A stretch of 64,000 nucleotides of DNA from an uncultured Lachnospiraceae bacterium (GTDB lineage: Bacteria > Bacillota > Clostridia > Lachnospirales > Lachnospiraceae), in NCBI GenBank assembly GCA_947053345.1, contig CAMRSM010000008.1, forward strand, positions 1-64,000, in the 5' to 3' direction. This document shows, one piece after another, positions 1 to 9,144 of this stretch (positions are counted from its first letter, which is position 1; each line of letters opens with the position of its first letter). The notes under the pieces were generated by a model that was not told the DNA's origin, ran no database searches, and saw nothing but the letters and a program-made list of their open reading frames with translations. The translations under genes and the position numbers were made by a program.

Positions 1-55
1 CGGATGAAATCCCTTCCACGGTAGGGGCGCTGAGCAGGGATTCATGCGGAACTTA
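1..55 (+). repeat. Structured intergenic repeat, copy R1 (3' half)
   Basis: Right-hand half of a repeat family found at five loci in this window. It is identical over 55 bases to 104-158, and ends in the family's conserved terminus GCGGAACTTA. The left half is lost beyond the window edge. Its tandem arrangement with R2 mirrors the tandem pair before mutL. Confidence 0.85.
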
Positions 56-56
56 G

Positions 57-158
57 ACCAGCAGGATCCCGGAGCAGCGCCGGAAGAGATTTCAGGAGCA
101 AAGCGGATGAAATCCCTTCCACGGTAGGGGCGCTGAGCAGGGATTCATGCGGAACTTA
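57..158 (+). repeat. Structured intergenic repeat, copy R2, upstream of hisZ
   Basis: Full copy. Pairing arms can be read directly: outer GGATCCC with GGGATTC, middle AGCGCC with GGCGCT, and inner GGAAGAGATTTC with GAAATCCCTTCC. It ends GCGGAACTTA, followed within about 10 bases by the ribosome site AGAAAGGA of hisZ. Any histidine leader or promoter lies left of the window. Confidence 0.85.
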
Positions 159-179
159 ATATAGAAAGGAATTCCCCCC

Positions 180-1487
180 ATGAACGAACGATTGCTGCAT
201 ACCCCGGAGGGTGTGAGGGACATTTACAACGCGGAATGTGAAAAAAAGCGATTGCTGGAGTGCCGTCTCCATCACCGCCTCCATCTCTACGGTTTTCAGG
301 ATATCGAGACCCCGGTATTTGAGTTTTTTGACATATTCAGCAAGGAACGCGGAACCGTATCCTCAAAGGAAATGTACAAATTCTTTGACCGTGAGGGCAA
401 TACGCTCGTGCTGCGCCCCGACATGACCCCGCCGATCGCGCGATGCGCGGCGAAATATTACCGCGATGAGAGGATGCCGGTGCGTTTCTGCTATATAGGG
501 AATACCTTTGTAAACAATACAAGCTATCAGGGAAAATTAAAGCAGATCACGCAGCTGGGGGCAGAATTGATCAATGATGCTTCCGTGGAGGCCGACGCAG
601 AGATGATCGCCATGACGGTGGAGTGCCTCCTCGATGCGGGGCTGACCCGTTTCCAGGTTGAGATCGGACAGGCGGATTTTTTCCGCGGACTGATGGAAGA
701 AGCCGGCATGGATGTGGACGAGTCCGAGGAGCTGCGCGTACTGATTGAGAATAAGAACATGTTCGGCATGGAGGAGATGATATCCGGAAAACCACTGTCC
801 GCAGGTGTGAAGGAAGTCATTTTAAAACTGCCGGAACTTTTTGGAACGCTTGACCGCCTGCTCTACGTGAAGCAGAAAATCAAAAACGCCCGCGCGCTTG
901 CGGCGATCGACCGTCTTGAGGCGCTGTACGCGCTGCTTGGGGCGTACGGCTATGAAAGGTACATCACCTTTGATCTCGGGATGCTAAGTAAATTCAATTA
1001 TTATACCGGAATTATTTTCCGGGCGTACACATTCGGTACGGGGGATGCCGTTGCGACCGGGGGGCGTTATGACTCGCTCGTCGGCCAGTTCGGCAAGGAA
1101 GCGCCCGCCATCGGTATGGCGGTGCTCGTAAACCAGCTTCTTTCCGCGCTTGCCAGACAAAAATTGGACGCTTTGCCGGATGCGCGCAACATCCTGGTTG
1201 TATATGGGAAGAACCAGTGCCTTGACGCGGTGGCGCTGGCCAAACAACTGCGCGCGCAAGACCGGCGGGTGGAGCTGCTGCTTGATACCGGGACATTTTC
1301 CCACGAAGAGTATTTATCTTACGCCAAGCGCATGAACGGGGAAGAGATCATTTACGTGATCGGAACGGGAAATACAAGGCAGGTTATCTTACGCCAAGCG
1401 CATGAACGGGGAAGAGATCATTTACGTGACCGGAACGGGGAATACAAGGCAGGCCGTCGGCACAGGCAGGGAATAAAAGGCAAATGA
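180..1487 (+). CDS. hisZ: ATP phosphoribosyltransferase regulatory subunit HisZ, C-terminus altered by duplication
   Basis: HisZ is a catalytically inactive histidyl-tRNA synthetase paralogue that forms a complex with short-form HisG for the first step of histidine synthesis. The class II synthetase fold is visible: motif 2 region around residues 75-115 ([11 protein letters not shown] and RFCYIGNTF), and the GGRYDSL segment near residue 297. ATG start at 180 follows AGAAAGGA at 163-170. The C-terminus is unusual. A 70-bp tandem duplication (1314-1453) shifts the frame after NTRQ, so the last roughly 33 residues are a basic tail read from the second copy in another frame. Without the duplication the gene would end at 1474-1476. 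The core is intact, so function is probably kept, but the tail is new. The next gene, hisG, encodes the short form that requires HisZ. Confidence 0.93.
   Translation: MNERLLHTPEGVRDIYNAECEKKRLLECRLHHRLHLYGFQDIETPVFEFFDIFSKERGTVSSKEMYKFFDREGNTLVLRPDMTPPIARCAAKYYRDERMPVRFCYIGNTFVNNTSYQGKLKQITQLGAELINDASVEADAEMIAMTVECLLDAGLTRFQVEIGQADFFRGLMEEAGMDVDESEELRVLIENKNMFGMEEMISGKPLSAGVKEVILKLPELFGTLDRLLYVKQKIKNARALAAIDRLEALYALLGAYGYERYITFDLGMLSKFNYYTGIIFRAYTFGTGDAVATGGRYDSLVGQFGKEAPAIGMAVLVNQLLSALARQKLDALPDARNILVVYGKNQCLDAVALAKQLRAQDRRVELLLDTGTFSHEEYLSYAKRMNGEEIIYVIGTGNTRQVILRQAHERGRDHLRDRNGEYKAGRRHRQGIKGK
1314..1453. repeat. 70-bp tandem duplication inside hisZ
   Basis: Two direct copies, 1314-1383 and 1384-1453, differ at only two positions (GTGAT/GTGAC and GGGAAAT/GGGGAAT). 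The unit is not a multiple of three, so it moves the reading frame of hisZ and lengthens the protein. Confidence 0.95.
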
Positions 1488-1513
1488 ATAAAAAAGAAAG
1501 GCAGGGTATCCTG

Positions 1514-2167
1514 ATGGATTACATAACGATCGCCCTTGCGAAAGGGCGGCTGGCAAAAAAAGCGATGGATATGCTGGAGGAGATCGGCATTACATGCGAG
1601 GAAATGAAAGACCCGGATTCGCGGAAGCTGATCTTTTCGAACGAAGAATTAAAACTGCGCTTTTTCCTTGCCAAGGCGAACGATGTTCCGACTTATGTCG
1701 AGTACGGTGCGGCGGATATCGGCATTGTCGGCAAAGATACGATTCTTGAGGAAGGCCGCAAGATGTATGAGGTTCTTGACCTGAAAATGGGAAAATGCCG
1801 TATGTGTGTCGCCGGACCGGAAAGTGCTGCCGAATTGTTAAAGCACGGGGAACTCATCCGTGTGGCAACCAAATATCCGGGTATTGCCAAGGATTATTTT
1901 TATAACAAAAAACATCAGACGGTTGAGATCATCAAGCTGAACGGCTCGATTGAGCTCGCGCCGATCGTCGGGCTGTCTGAGGTCATCGTCGACATTGTGG
2001 AAACAGGTTCGACCTTAAAAGAAAACGGGCTGGTTGTCCTAGAGGAGGTCTGCCCGCTATCAGCGCGCATGGTGGTCAATCAGGTGAGCATGAAGATGGA
2101 GCATGAGCGCATCACAAGGCTGATCAATGACCTGAAGGTTGTGCTCGCAAGCGGGCCGTCCCGCTGA
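1514..2167 (+). CDS. hisG: ATP phosphoribosyltransferase catalytic subunit, short form HisG
   Basis: Condenses ATP with PRPP, the committed step of histidine synthesis. At 217 residues it is the short HisG that lacks the C-terminal allosteric domain and depends on HisZ, encoded just upstream. Family signatures include the N-terminal [25 protein letters not shown] near residue 66, and a PRPP-binding loop in the [28 protein letters not shown] region. An in-frame ATG exists at 1484, overlapping the hisZ stop, but the conserved N-terminus starts at the ATG at 1514, so that start is preferred. The 83-bp gap to hisD is the widest in the early operon and ends with a GGAG site. Confidence 0.95.
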   Translation: MDYITIALAKGRLAKKAMDMLEEIGITCEEMKDPDSRKLIFSNEELKLRFFLAKANDVPTYVEYGAADIGIVGKDTILEEGRKMYEVLDLKMGKCRMCVAGPESAAELLKHGELIRVATKYPGIAKDYFYNKKHQTVEIIKLNGSIELAPIVGLSEVIVDIVETGSTLKENGLVVLEEVCPLSARMVVNQVSMKMEHERITRLINDLKVVLASGPSR

Positions 2168-2249
2168 CAAAACATGTCCGGTTGCGGGATTTGCACGGCA
2201 ACGGAATTTACAAATAGCAGAGGATGCCCTGCGGAAATGGAGAATTGCC

Positions 2250-3542
2250 ATGAGGATTGTGGAATTAAACGAGAACACGAAAAAAAATCTACTTGAGGAT
2301 CTGCTAAAACGCAGCCCGAGCCAGTATACACAGTATGAGGAAACCGTGAACCGGATCATCGCGGATATCCGGGAGCGGGGGGATGAAGCCCTGTTTGAGT
2401 ACACAAAAAAATTCGACCAGGCAGACATCAGTGCGCAAAACATCCGTGTGAAGGAGGAAGAATTTGAGGAGGCTTACCAAACGGTTGACCCGGAAGTGCT
2501 CCGCGTCATTCGTGCTGCCATAAAAAACATTGAGTCCTACCATATGCTGCAAAAGCGCAACAGTTGGTTTGACGCAAAGGAGGGCGGCATCATCCTCGGG
2601 CAGAAGGTCACGCCGCTCGCCTCGGTGGGCGTGTATGTGCCGGGCGGCAAGGCAGCTTACCCGTCCTCGGTGCTGATGAACATTCTTCCGGCAAAGGTGG
2701 CGGGTGTGGGGCGCATTGTCATGATAACACCGCCGGGAAAAGACGGGAAAGTCAATGAGGGGACGCTTGTCGCTGCAAGGGAAGCAGGTGTTTCGGAAGT
2801 TTACAGGGCAGGCGGCGCGCAGGCGGTGGCGGCGCTTGCCTTCGGCACGCAGAGCGTCCCGAAGGTGGATAAGATCGTAGGTCCCGGGAATATTTTCGTG
2901 GCACTCGCAAAAAAGGCAGTTTACGGGCATGTCAGCATTGATTCGGTCGCGGGGCCAAGCGAGATTCTCGTGATCGCTGACGAGACGGCAAACCCGCGCT
3001 ATGTAGCGGCGGATCTGTTATCCCAGGCAGAGCATGACGAGCTTGCGAGCGCGATCCTCGTCACGACAAGCCGAAAGGTCGCAGAACAGGTGAATGTTGA
3101 GATTGAGGGCTTTTTAAAACAACTCTCCCGGCGGGACATCCTTATGAAGTCTATTGAAAATTACGGCTACATCCTGATCGCGCAAACCATTGAGGAGGCG
3201 GTTACGGCAGCGAATGAGATCGCTTCCGAGCATCTTGAGATCGTAACGAAAAACCCGTTCGAGGTGATGACGGGGATCAGAAACGCAGGGGCGATTTTCC
3301 TTGGGGAGTATTCGAGCGAGCCGCTCGGCGATTATTTTGCCGGTCCGAACCACATCCTTCCGACCAACGGCACCGCAAAGTTTTTTTCACCGCTCTCAGT
3401 GGATGATTTCGTGAAGAAATCAAGCATCATCTCGTATTCGCGGGAAGCGCTTGAGAACGTGCACGCGGACATCGAACTTTTTGCAAAAGCGGAGGGACTG
3501 ACGGCACATGCCAATTCCATCGCGGTGAGGTTTGAAAAATAA
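2250..3542 (+). CDS. hisD: Histidinol dehydrogenase
   Basis: Zinc- and NAD-dependent oxidation of L-histidinol to L-histidine, the last two steps of the pathway. The 430-residue product shows VPGGKAAYPSSVLMN, the AGGAQAVAALAFGT segment, KIVGPGN, SVAGPSE and SQAEHDE (metal-binding Gln/His region), and GPNHILPT. Length matches the family. The frame is open back to 2139, inside hisG, but the ATG at 2250 is preceded by GGAG and gives the expected N-terminus MRIVELNE. The stop codon TAA ends at 3542; hisB follows after 29 bp. Confidence 0.95.
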   Translation: MRIVELNENTKKNLLEDLLKRSPSQYTQYEETVNRIIADIRERGDEALFEYTKKFDQADISAQNIRVKEEEFEEAYQTVDPEVLRVIRAAIKNIESYHMLQKRNSWFDAKEGGIILGQKVTPLASVGVYVPGGKAAYPSSVLMNILPAKVAGVGRIVMITPPGKDGKVNEGTLVAAREAGVSEVYRAGGAQAVAALAFGTQSVPKVDKIVGPGNIFVALAKKAVYGHVSIDSVAGPSEILVIADETANPRYVAADLLSQAEHDELASAILVTTSRKVAEQVNVEIEGFLKQLSRRDILMKSIENYGYILIAQTIEEAVTAANEIASEHLEIVTKNPFEVMTGIRNAGAIFLGEYSSEPLGDYFAGPNHILPTNGTAKFFSPLSVDDFVKKSSIISYSREALENVHADIELFAKAEGLTAHANSIAVRFEK

Positions 3543-3571
3543 TGGGGCATATCCCGGAAAAGAGGGGAATC

Positions 3572-4162
3572 ATGGAACGGACGGCATCGGTGGAACGGAA
3601 GACGAAAGAGACCGACATCCGCATGGAATTTTCACTGGATGGGTGCGGGAATACGGACATTGATACAGGAATCGGTTTTTTTGACCATATGCTTGGAAGT
3701 TTTGCGCACCACGGTTTTTTTGACCTTGCGCTTAAGGTAAAAGGGGATCTGTATGTGGACGGACACCACACGGTGGAGGATACCGGGATCGTGCTCGGAA
3801 CAGCCATAAGGCAGGCGCTTGGGGAGAAAGCAGGCATTAAGCGGTACGGCTCGTTCCTGCTTCCGATGGATGAGACGCTCGTTTTGTGTGCTATTGATCT
3901 TTCCGGAAGACCTTACTTCCATTTTGAGGCAACGTTTGCAGCGGGGGCGGTAGGGGCATTTGATACGGAGCTTGTGAGGGAATTTTTCTACGCGGTTTCT
4001 TACAGTGCGGGGATGAACCTGCATTTAAAACAGCTCTCCGGGACGAACAGCCACCATATCATCGAGGCAATGTTCAAAGCGTTTGCGAAAGCACTTGACG
4101 AGGCATCGTCCACCGACCCGAGGATCGTGGGGGCACTCTCGACGAAGGGGACGATCGCGTAA
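3572..4162 (+). CDS. hisB: Imidazoleglycerol-phosphate dehydratase
   Basis: Dehydrates imidazole glycerol phosphate to imidazole acetol phosphate. The 196-residue protein is the monofunctional type, without the phosphatase domain of the enterobacterial fusion. Manganese-binding histidine clusters are clear: FFDHMLGSFAHHG, DGHHTVEDTGI and the C-terminal NSHHIIEAMFKA. The frame also opens at 3542, but the ATG at 3572 follows AGAGGGG and fits the family start. Histidinol phosphatase is not encoded nearby, so a separate gene elsewhere is expected. Confidence 0.95.
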   Translation: MERTASVERKTKETDIRMEFSLDGCGNTDIDTGIGFFDHMLGSFAHHGFFDLALKVKGDLYVDGHHTVEDTGIVLGTAIRQALGEKAGIKRYGSFLLPMDETLVLCAIDLSGRPYFHFEATFAAGAVGAFDTELVREFFYAVSYSAGMNLHLKQLSGTNSHHIIEAMFKAFAKALDEASSTDPRIVGALSTKGTIA

Positions 4163-4180
4163 AGGAGAAGGGAGGTATTT

Positions 4181-4903
4181 ATGAAATTATTTCCGGCAAT
4201 TGATATCAAAAACGGCCAGTGTGTACGGCTGCGGCAAGGGCAATTCCACGATGTGGAAGTCTATTCGCAGGTTCCGGTCAATATCGCGAAAAGCTTTCAG
4301 GCGGCGGGGGCGGCATTCATCCATATTGTCGATCTCGACGGGGCACTCGCAGGGCACTCCGTCAACGAGGACGTGATCAAAAGCATCGTGGAAAATGTCT
4401 CCATCCCCGTGGAGGTAGGCGGCGGCATCCGCACAGTAAAAGACATTGAAAACAAGCTCCGTCTTGGTGTCAGCAGGGTCATCATCGGCACGAAGGCCGT
4501 GGAAAACCCGCAGTTTGTCAGGGAGGCGGTGGCGGATTTCGGCGCGGATAGGATCGTGGTCGGGATTGACGCGAAAAACGGCATGGTCGCGACGGACGGC
4601 TGGGAAAAACTGAGCAATTACAATGCAGTGCAGCTGGCTCTTGAAATGAAAGAGATCGGTGTGCGGACGATCATTTACACGGATATCGCAAAAGACGGCA
4701 TGCTTTCAGGACCAAACATCGAACATACGAGGGAGATGGTAGAAAAAACCGGAATGGACATCATTGCCTCCGGCGGTGTCTCTTCCATGAAAGATCTGGA
4801 TGACTTGGAGTCCATCCCGGTTTACGGCGCGATCATCGGTAAAGCCTTATATGAAAAACGCATCTATCTGGAGGAAGCGGTCAAAAAATATATGGGCAGC
4901 TGA
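4181..4903 (+). CDS. hisA: ProFAR isomerase HisA
   Basis: The 240-residue TIM-barrel isomerase opens the ribose ring of ProFAR to PRFAR. The N-terminal catalytic Asp is in LFPAIDIKNGQCVRL. Phosphate-binding repeats are VEVGGGIRT and VIIGTKAVENP in the first half and IASGGVSSMKDL in the second. The second catalytic Asp lies in TDIAKDGMLSGPN. ATG at 4181 follows a good GGGAGG site. The next gene begins 27 bp later, in the position where hisF usually stands. Confidence 0.95.
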   Translation: MKLFPAIDIKNGQCVRLRQGQFHDVEVYSQVPVNIAKSFQAAGAAFIHIVDLDGALAGHSVNEDVIKSIVENVSIPVEVGGGIRTVKDIENKLRLGVSRVIIGTKAVENPQFVREAVADFGADRIVVGIDAKNGMVATDGWEKLSNYNAVQLALEMKEIGVRTIIYTDIAKDGMLSGPNIEHTREMVEKTGMDIIASGGVSSMKDLDDLESIPVYGAIIGKALYEKRIYLEEAVKKYMGS

Positions 4904-4930
4904 TAAAAAAGTCAAAGAATGTGAGGGAGT

Positions 4931-6208
4931 ATGGGGTATAAAAAAATCATTGCATACATCAATGCGGAAAACGAGACGGCCCAAAGTGTGGTCGAGCGCG
5001 CGGTACGCTATGAGCGTTCCGGTGCAGACGCGCTGTTTGTATATAATTATTCGGCGGTAGAAGACGAGAGGGAGGAACTGTTTTCTACCCTGCGCCAAAT
5101 TACGAAGCAGGTTGATATTCCCGTTTTGGCGGGCTGTTCCGCCGTGCGGTTCGAGGATATCAAAAAGGCGTTCTATACGGGGGCGGTAAAGGTTGTCCTT
5201 CCCTATGCAAAACTGTCGGATCTTTCCGCAGTCCGCGAGGGAGCCGAACGGTTTGGCAGGGATAAGATTGTCATCGAGCTGAATGCGGCGGATGAGAAAT
5301 ACTCTGCCCCGCTCACGCTTGATGAGTTGGCGGAAAAACTGAAAGAGGCCGGTGCGGCAGGGCTTTTGATCAAACATCTGACTGTGACGGACGGTGTCCG
5401 GGAAAAGATCAAAAACGCAGGGCTTCCGGTTATCGTCCGCGATTCCCTGCTCCGCAATGATATGGGGACGCTGCTTCTGATGGAGAATGTCGAGGGGGTT
5501 GCGACGGACTATTATGACGGCAAGGATATTTTTGCGATCAAGCGCGCGCTCAAGGAAGGCGGTACGCCCGTTGATACCTTTGACAGTCCCGTCCCGTTCT
5601 CGGAAATGAAAAAAAATTCCGACGGGCTTGTTCCTGTTATCGTGCAGGATTACAAAAATAATGAGGTTTTAATGCTTGCGTATATGGATGAAAAGGCGTA
5701 TAATAAGACCATAGAGACTGGAAAGATGACGTACTTTTCGCGCGAGAGGCAAAAACTTTGGGTCAAGGGCGAGGAGTCGGGGCATTTCCAGTATGTGAAA
5801 TCCCTGGCTATCGACTGTGACAGTGACACGCTGCTCGCAAAAGTATTGCAGGTCGGCGCGGCGTGCCATACCGGAAACCGCAGCTGCTTCTACCGCGAGC
5901 TGGTAAAAAAGCTGTATGACGACACGAATCCGATGACCGTGTTTCAGGATGTCTTTTCCGTTATCTTAGACCGGAAGGAGCATCCGAAGCAGGGCTCCTA
6001 CACGAACTACCTTTTTGAGAAAGGAATTGACAAGATCCTAAAGAAATGTGGGGAGGAAGCGACGGAGATCGTGATTGCTGCAAAGAATCCGAACCGGGAG
6101 GAGATCAAATACGAAATCGCGGATTTCCTTTACCACATGATGGTATTGATGGCGGAGTGCGGCGTGGACTGGGAGGATATCACAAGGGAATTGTCGCACA
6201 GACATTAA
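4931..6208 (+). CDS. hisI: HisIE bifunctional enzyme fused to a degenerate HisF-like N-terminal domain
   Basis: Three parts can be read. Residues about 1-220 form a HisF/HisA-like half-conserved TIM barrel ([34 protein letters not shown]). The Asp expected in the HisF opening motif is replaced (YINAEN instead of a CLDV-type motif), so cyclase activity is doubtful. Residues about 235-335 are PRA-CH (HisI), with [23 protein letters not shown] and the zinc motif [11 protein letters not shown]. Residues about 340-425 are PRA-PH (HisE), with [18 protein letters not shown] and [13 protein letters not shown]. HisI and HisE open and trim phosphoribosyl-ATP. A catalytically complete HisF and its partner HisH are not in this window and should exist elsewhere. 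ATG at 4931 follows GAGGGAGT. Confidence 0.9.
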   Translation: MGYKKIIAYINAENETAQSVVERAVRYERSGADALFVYNYSAVEDEREELFSTLRQITKQVDIPVLAGCSAVRFEDIKKAFYTGAVKVVLPYAKLSDLSAVREGAERFGRDKIVIELNAADEKYSAPLTLDELAEKLKEAGAAGLLIKHLTVTDGVREKIKNAGLPVIVRDSLLRNDMGTLLLMENVEGVATDYYDGKDIFAIKRALKEGGTPVDTFDSPVPFSEMKKNSDGLVPVIVQDYKNNEVLMLAYMDEKAYNKTIETGKMTYFSRERQKLWVKGEESGHFQYVKSLAIDCDSDTLLAKVLQVGAACHTGNRSCFYRELVKKLYDDTNPMTVFQDVFSVILDRKEHPKQGSYTNYLFEKGIDKILKKCGEEATEIVIAAKNPNREEIKYEIADFLYHMMVLMAECGVDWEDITRELSHRH

Positions 6209-6209
6209 A

Positions 6210-6332
6210 TGCGGACTTAAAAACAGTATTTGTGTGTCAGGTTCCCCGGAAGCAGTTCCCGGGAGGGAAAGCGGACGTGAAGTGCTTCCGCGTGGGGAGG
6301 GGACTTGGCGGGCGGATGCGGAACTTAAATAG
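6210..6332 (+). repeat. Structured intergenic repeat, copy R3, upstream of the 40-aa peptide gene
   Basis: Begins two bases after the hisIE stop with TGCGGACTTAAAAACAG and ends GCGGAACTTAAATAGGAGG, so both ends carry the family terminus and the right end supplies the next ribosome site. The inner stem is CGGAAGCA with TGCTTCCG, flanked by TCCCC with GGGGA. An outer pairing GTATTTG with CGGATGC relies on G-U pairs. Confidence 0.8.
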
Positions 6333-6344
6333 GAGGAAAAGATC

Positions 6345-6467
6345 ATGGCATTTTTGGCAGGTTTTTTGTACTATCTCGGCATTTTCATCGTATATTGCGC
6401 GGGTATTTTCGGTGCGGTGAAGCTTGGGATTGCGTGGCGCAAAAAGGCGGATGCAAAGAAAGCGTAA
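6345..6467 (+). CDS. 40-residue single-span membrane peptide, unknown function
   Basis: A small gene with a strong AGGAGGA site 7-8 bases before its ATG. The product has one hydrophobic span, about residues 3-31 (AFLAGFLYYLGIFIVYCAGI is its first part), ending in a basic tail WRKKADAKKA, so an N-out/C-in anchor is likely. It follows hisIE after repeat R3 and may be the last gene of the histidine transcript. I do not recognise the family. The strong ribosome site, hydrophobic pattern and clean positive-inside tail argue for a real gene rather than a chance frame. Confidence 0.6.
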   Translation: MAFLAGFLYYLGIFIVYCAGIFGAVKLGIAWRKKADAKKA

Positions 6468-6526
6468 ATGAAAAGTAAGAACAAAAAATGACAGGATTGT
6501 CAATATAAGATAAGAGGGGGATTGCA

Positions 6527-7366
6527 ATGGGGCAGGTTATGATGAGATTTCCGGGCGGGCGGCAGCGCGCGCTTACATTAAGTTATGACGACGGGGTGGA
6601 ACAGGATGTCAAATTGATTGACATTATGAAAAAATATGGCCTGAAGGGAACATTCAACTTAAATTCCGGTCTTTACGCGCCGGAGGGAACCGTCTATCCG
6701 GCCGGACAAATCCACCGCCGCATGACAAAGGAAGAAGTTGGGAAACTTTATCTTGCGGCGGGCATGGAAGTGGCGGTACACGGGCTGACCCATCCGTTTT
6801 TACAGGAATTGCCGCCTGTTCTCTGCGCGCAGGAAGTGATAAAGGACCGTGAAAATCTGGAGGAACAGTTCGGCTGTATCGTGCGCGGCATGGCATACCC
6901 ATTCGGCACTTACAGCGATGAGGTTGTACAGATTTTAAAGGACTGCGGTATCGCTTATTCGAGGACCGTGCAGTCCACGCACAATTTTGATATCCCGCGC
7001 GACTGGCTGCGCATGCCGGCGACCTGCCATCACAACGACCTGGAACTGATGACGCTCGCGAAGCGTTTTATTGAATCGTTCCACTGGACGATGCCGCAGT
7101 TGTTCTACCTCTGGGGGCACAGCTATGAATTTGAGGAGCGGGACAACTGGAATGTGATCGAGGAGTTTGCTGCCTATGTTGGCGGACGGGAAGATATCTG
7201 GTACGCGACAAACATCGAAGTTTATGATTACGTGCAAGATTGGCAGAGGCTGCTTTTCTCTGCGGACGGAAAGCGCGTGTACAATCCGACGGCATCCGAG
7301 ATCTTCTATGATGATAACGGGAAGACGGACAGCATTCAGCCGGGGAAGACCAAAATACTTGGTTAA
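6527..7366 (+). CDS. Polysaccharide deacetylase (CE4-like), cytoplasmic
   Basis: A NodB/CE4 fold carbohydrate esterase-like protein of 279 residues. Motif 1 TLSYDDG (about residues 19-25) holds the catalytic base and metal Asp. The metal His pair is in HGLTHP. AYPFGTYS matches motif 3, and LWGHSYEF lies near residue 190. No signal peptide is present, unlike peptidoglycan deacetylases, so a cytoplasmic substrate such as an imported acetylated oligosaccharide is inferred. Start ATG 6527 follows AGAGGGGG. The gene stands alone between the histidine operon and spoIVA and ends at a terminator. Confidence 0.8.
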   Translation: MGQVMMRFPGGRQRALTLSYDDGVEQDVKLIDIMKKYGLKGTFNLNSGLYAPEGTVYPAGQIHRRMTKEEVGKLYLAAGMEVAVHGLTHPFLQELPPVLCAQEVIKDRENLEEQFGCIVRGMAYPFGTYSDEVVQILKDCGIAYSRTVQSTHNFDIPRDWLRMPATCHHNDLELMTLAKRFIESFHWTMPQLFYLWGHSYEFEERDNWNVIEEFAAYVGGREDIWYATNIEVYDYVQDWQRLLFSADGKRVYNPTASEIFYDDNGKTDSIQPGKTKILG

Positions 7367-7433
7367 ACGCGGCAGGGCGAAAAACGGTGTATTTTTACAT
7401 AGTGGTATCAAAAGTTCTATAAAAGATTGACCA

Positions 7434-7487
7434 GGGGAATGCTTTCGGACAGGCGATGTTCCTGCCGCGGGGGCATTCCCGTTTTTT
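7434..7487 (+). terminator. Rho-independent terminator after the deacetylase gene
   Basis: The stem GGGAATGC (7435-7442) pairs with GCATTCCC (7473-7480), followed by GTTTTTTC. The apical region can form a further small stem. It separates the deacetylase from spoIVA. Confidence 0.75.
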
Positions 7488-7524
7488 CTCATCTGCATGA
7501 GGTCTCCAAAAACGGTTCCCATCC

Positions 7525-7554
7525 GTCATAAACATGCGGTCTCCTTCATATAAT
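7525..7554 (+). promoter_or_regulatory. Possible sigma-E type promoter of spoIVA
   Basis: GTCATA (7525-7530), a 16-bp spacer and CATATAAT (7547-7554) resemble the sigma-E pattern used for mother-cell genes. spoIVA is a sigma-E gene in Bacillus. The call is by eye, and a sigma-A reading of TATAAT is possible. Confidence 0.4.
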
Positions 7555-7617
7555 AAAGCAAACGCGCATATTGCGAGATTGTGCGGAATAAGTTCAGGGA
7601 AAAACGGAGGGTGTATA

Positions 7618-9102
7618 ATGGAGACGGAAAACAAGTTTAATCTATACAATGACATCCGCATGCGTACGAACGGGGAAATCTATCTCGGTGTGGTAGGACC
7701 GGTACGGACGGGGAAATCAACCTTCATCAAGCATTTTATGGAGGAGATGGTCATACCGGAAATTGAGGATGTACATAGCAAGGAACTGGCAACCGATGAG
7801 CTTCCGCAGTCTGCCGCGGGCAAGACCGTGATGACGACCGAGCCGAAATTTATCCCGAAAGACGCGGTGGAAATCGAGATATCCGACGGGGTCAAGGTTT
7901 CGGTGCGTATGATTGATTGTGTCGGCTTTATGGTGGACGGGGCGGTCGGGCATATGGAAAACGATGCCGAGCGCATGGTAAAAACCCCGTGGTTTAACCA
8001 CGAGATCCCGTTTACGCAGGCGGCAGAAATCGGGACGCGCAAAGTCATCCACGATCATTCAACCATCGGGCTTGTGATCACGACGGACGGGAGTTTTTCG
8101 GAAATTGGCAGGGAAAGCTACCGCCAGGCGGAGGAGCGCACCGTTGCCGAGCTGCAGAAGATTGGAAAGCCATATATCTTGCTCCTCAATACGATCCGTC
8201 CGTACTCAGCGGAGACAAAGGAGCTGGCGGAGCAGCTCTCGGCACAGTACGGGGTCAGTGTGCTTCCGGTTAATTGTGAGCAGTTAAAGAAAGAGGATGT
8301 CGACCGCATCATGCAGAAAGTGCTCGACGAATTTCCGGTCAGCGAACTTCGGTTCGGTATCCCGAAATGGACGGAGCTGCTGCCAAAAGAGCACCCGGTC
8401 AAGCAGGGGATGATCCAGAATGCGAAGGAAATGCTGGGACGTTTTGTCAAGATGAAAGATCTGAAAAATGCCAAAAAACAGATTTTTTCGGATGAAACTT
8501 ACCGTTTCCGCCTCGAGGAGTTATCAATGGAGAGCGGTGTCGCACAAATTAAAGTTGACGTGGCAGAAAAATGTTATTACGGGCATATCAGTGATATGAT
8601 CGGGACACCGATCGAGGGAGAGTACCAGCTTTTCCAGATGATACGGGAGCTGGCGGAGAGCCGCAAGGAATACGAGAAAGTGGCGCATGCCTGTGAGGAG
8701 GTCGGGGCGAACGGTTACGGTATCGTGATGCCGTCAATCGGTGAGGTTTCCGTGGAACAGCCGGAAATCATCCGGCACGGCAACAAGTTTGGTGTAAAGT
8801 TAAAAGCTACCGCGCCGTCTGTCCATATGATCCAGGCGGATGTCGTGACGGAAGTCGCGCCGATCGTGGGGACAAAAGAACAGGCAGAAGACTTGATCGA
8901 ATATATGTTGGAACAGTCCGACCGCGCGGAATCGGGCATATGGGATACCAATATTTTCGGTAAAACCCTGCAGCAGCTTGTCGAGGAAGGGATACAGACA
9001 AAAATCGACCGCATGACGATCGAGAGCCGCCGGAAGATGCAGGATACGATGAAGAAAATCGTGAATGAGAGCAATGGCGGCATGATCTGCATTATTATTT
9101 AG
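7618..9102 (+). CDS. spoIVA: Stage IV sporulation protein A (spore coat morphogenetic ATPase)
   Basis: SpoIVA is the basement layer of the spore coat. It polymerises on the forespore surface after ATP hydrolysis. At 494 residues it has the expected length. A P-loop GPVRTGKST stands at residues 27-35 and a switch-like MIDCVGFMVDGAVGH segment near residue 98. The C-terminal tail ending GGMICIII matches the membrane-contacting end of the family. The start ATG 7618 follows CGGAGGG; the open frame upstream to 7534 lacks a ribosome site. It is monocistronic, closed by a strong terminator. Its presence shows an endospore-forming lineage. Confidence 0.96.
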   Translation: METENKFNLYNDIRMRTNGEIYLGVVGPVRTGKSTFIKHFMEEMVIPEIEDVHSKELATDELPQSAAGKTVMTTEPKFIPKDAVEIEISDGVKVSVRMIDCVGFMVDGAVGHMENDAERMVKTPWFNHEIPFTQAAEIGTRKVIHDHSTIGLVITTDGSFSEIGRESYRQAEERTVAELQKIGKPYILLLNTIRPYSAETKELAEQLSAQYGVSVLPVNCEQLKKEDVDRIMQKVLDEFPVSELRFGIPKWTELLPKEHPVKQGMIQNAKEMLGRFVKMKDLKNAKKQIFSDETYRFRLEELSMESGVAQIKVDVAEKCYYGHISDMIGTPIEGEYQLFQMIRELAESRKEYEKVAHACEEVGANGYGIVMPSIGEVSVEQPEIIRHGNKFGVKLKATAPSVHMIQADVVTEVAPIVGTKEQAEDLIEYMLEQSDRAESGIWDTNIFGKTLQQLVEEGIQTKIDRMTIESRRKMQDTMKKIVNESNGGMICIII

Positions 9103-9144
9103 CAAAGAAAATTTTAAATCATTGTTTCAAATCCGATATCAGGG

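Noticed and set aside
1..179. T-box or histidine attenuator before hisZ
   Set aside because: Only repeat copies are visible; the real leader would lie before the window start.
2139..2249. N-terminal extension of hisD starting inside hisG
   Set aside because: Adds 37 residues unlike the family, lies over the end of hisG, and the ATG at 2250 has its own ribosome site.
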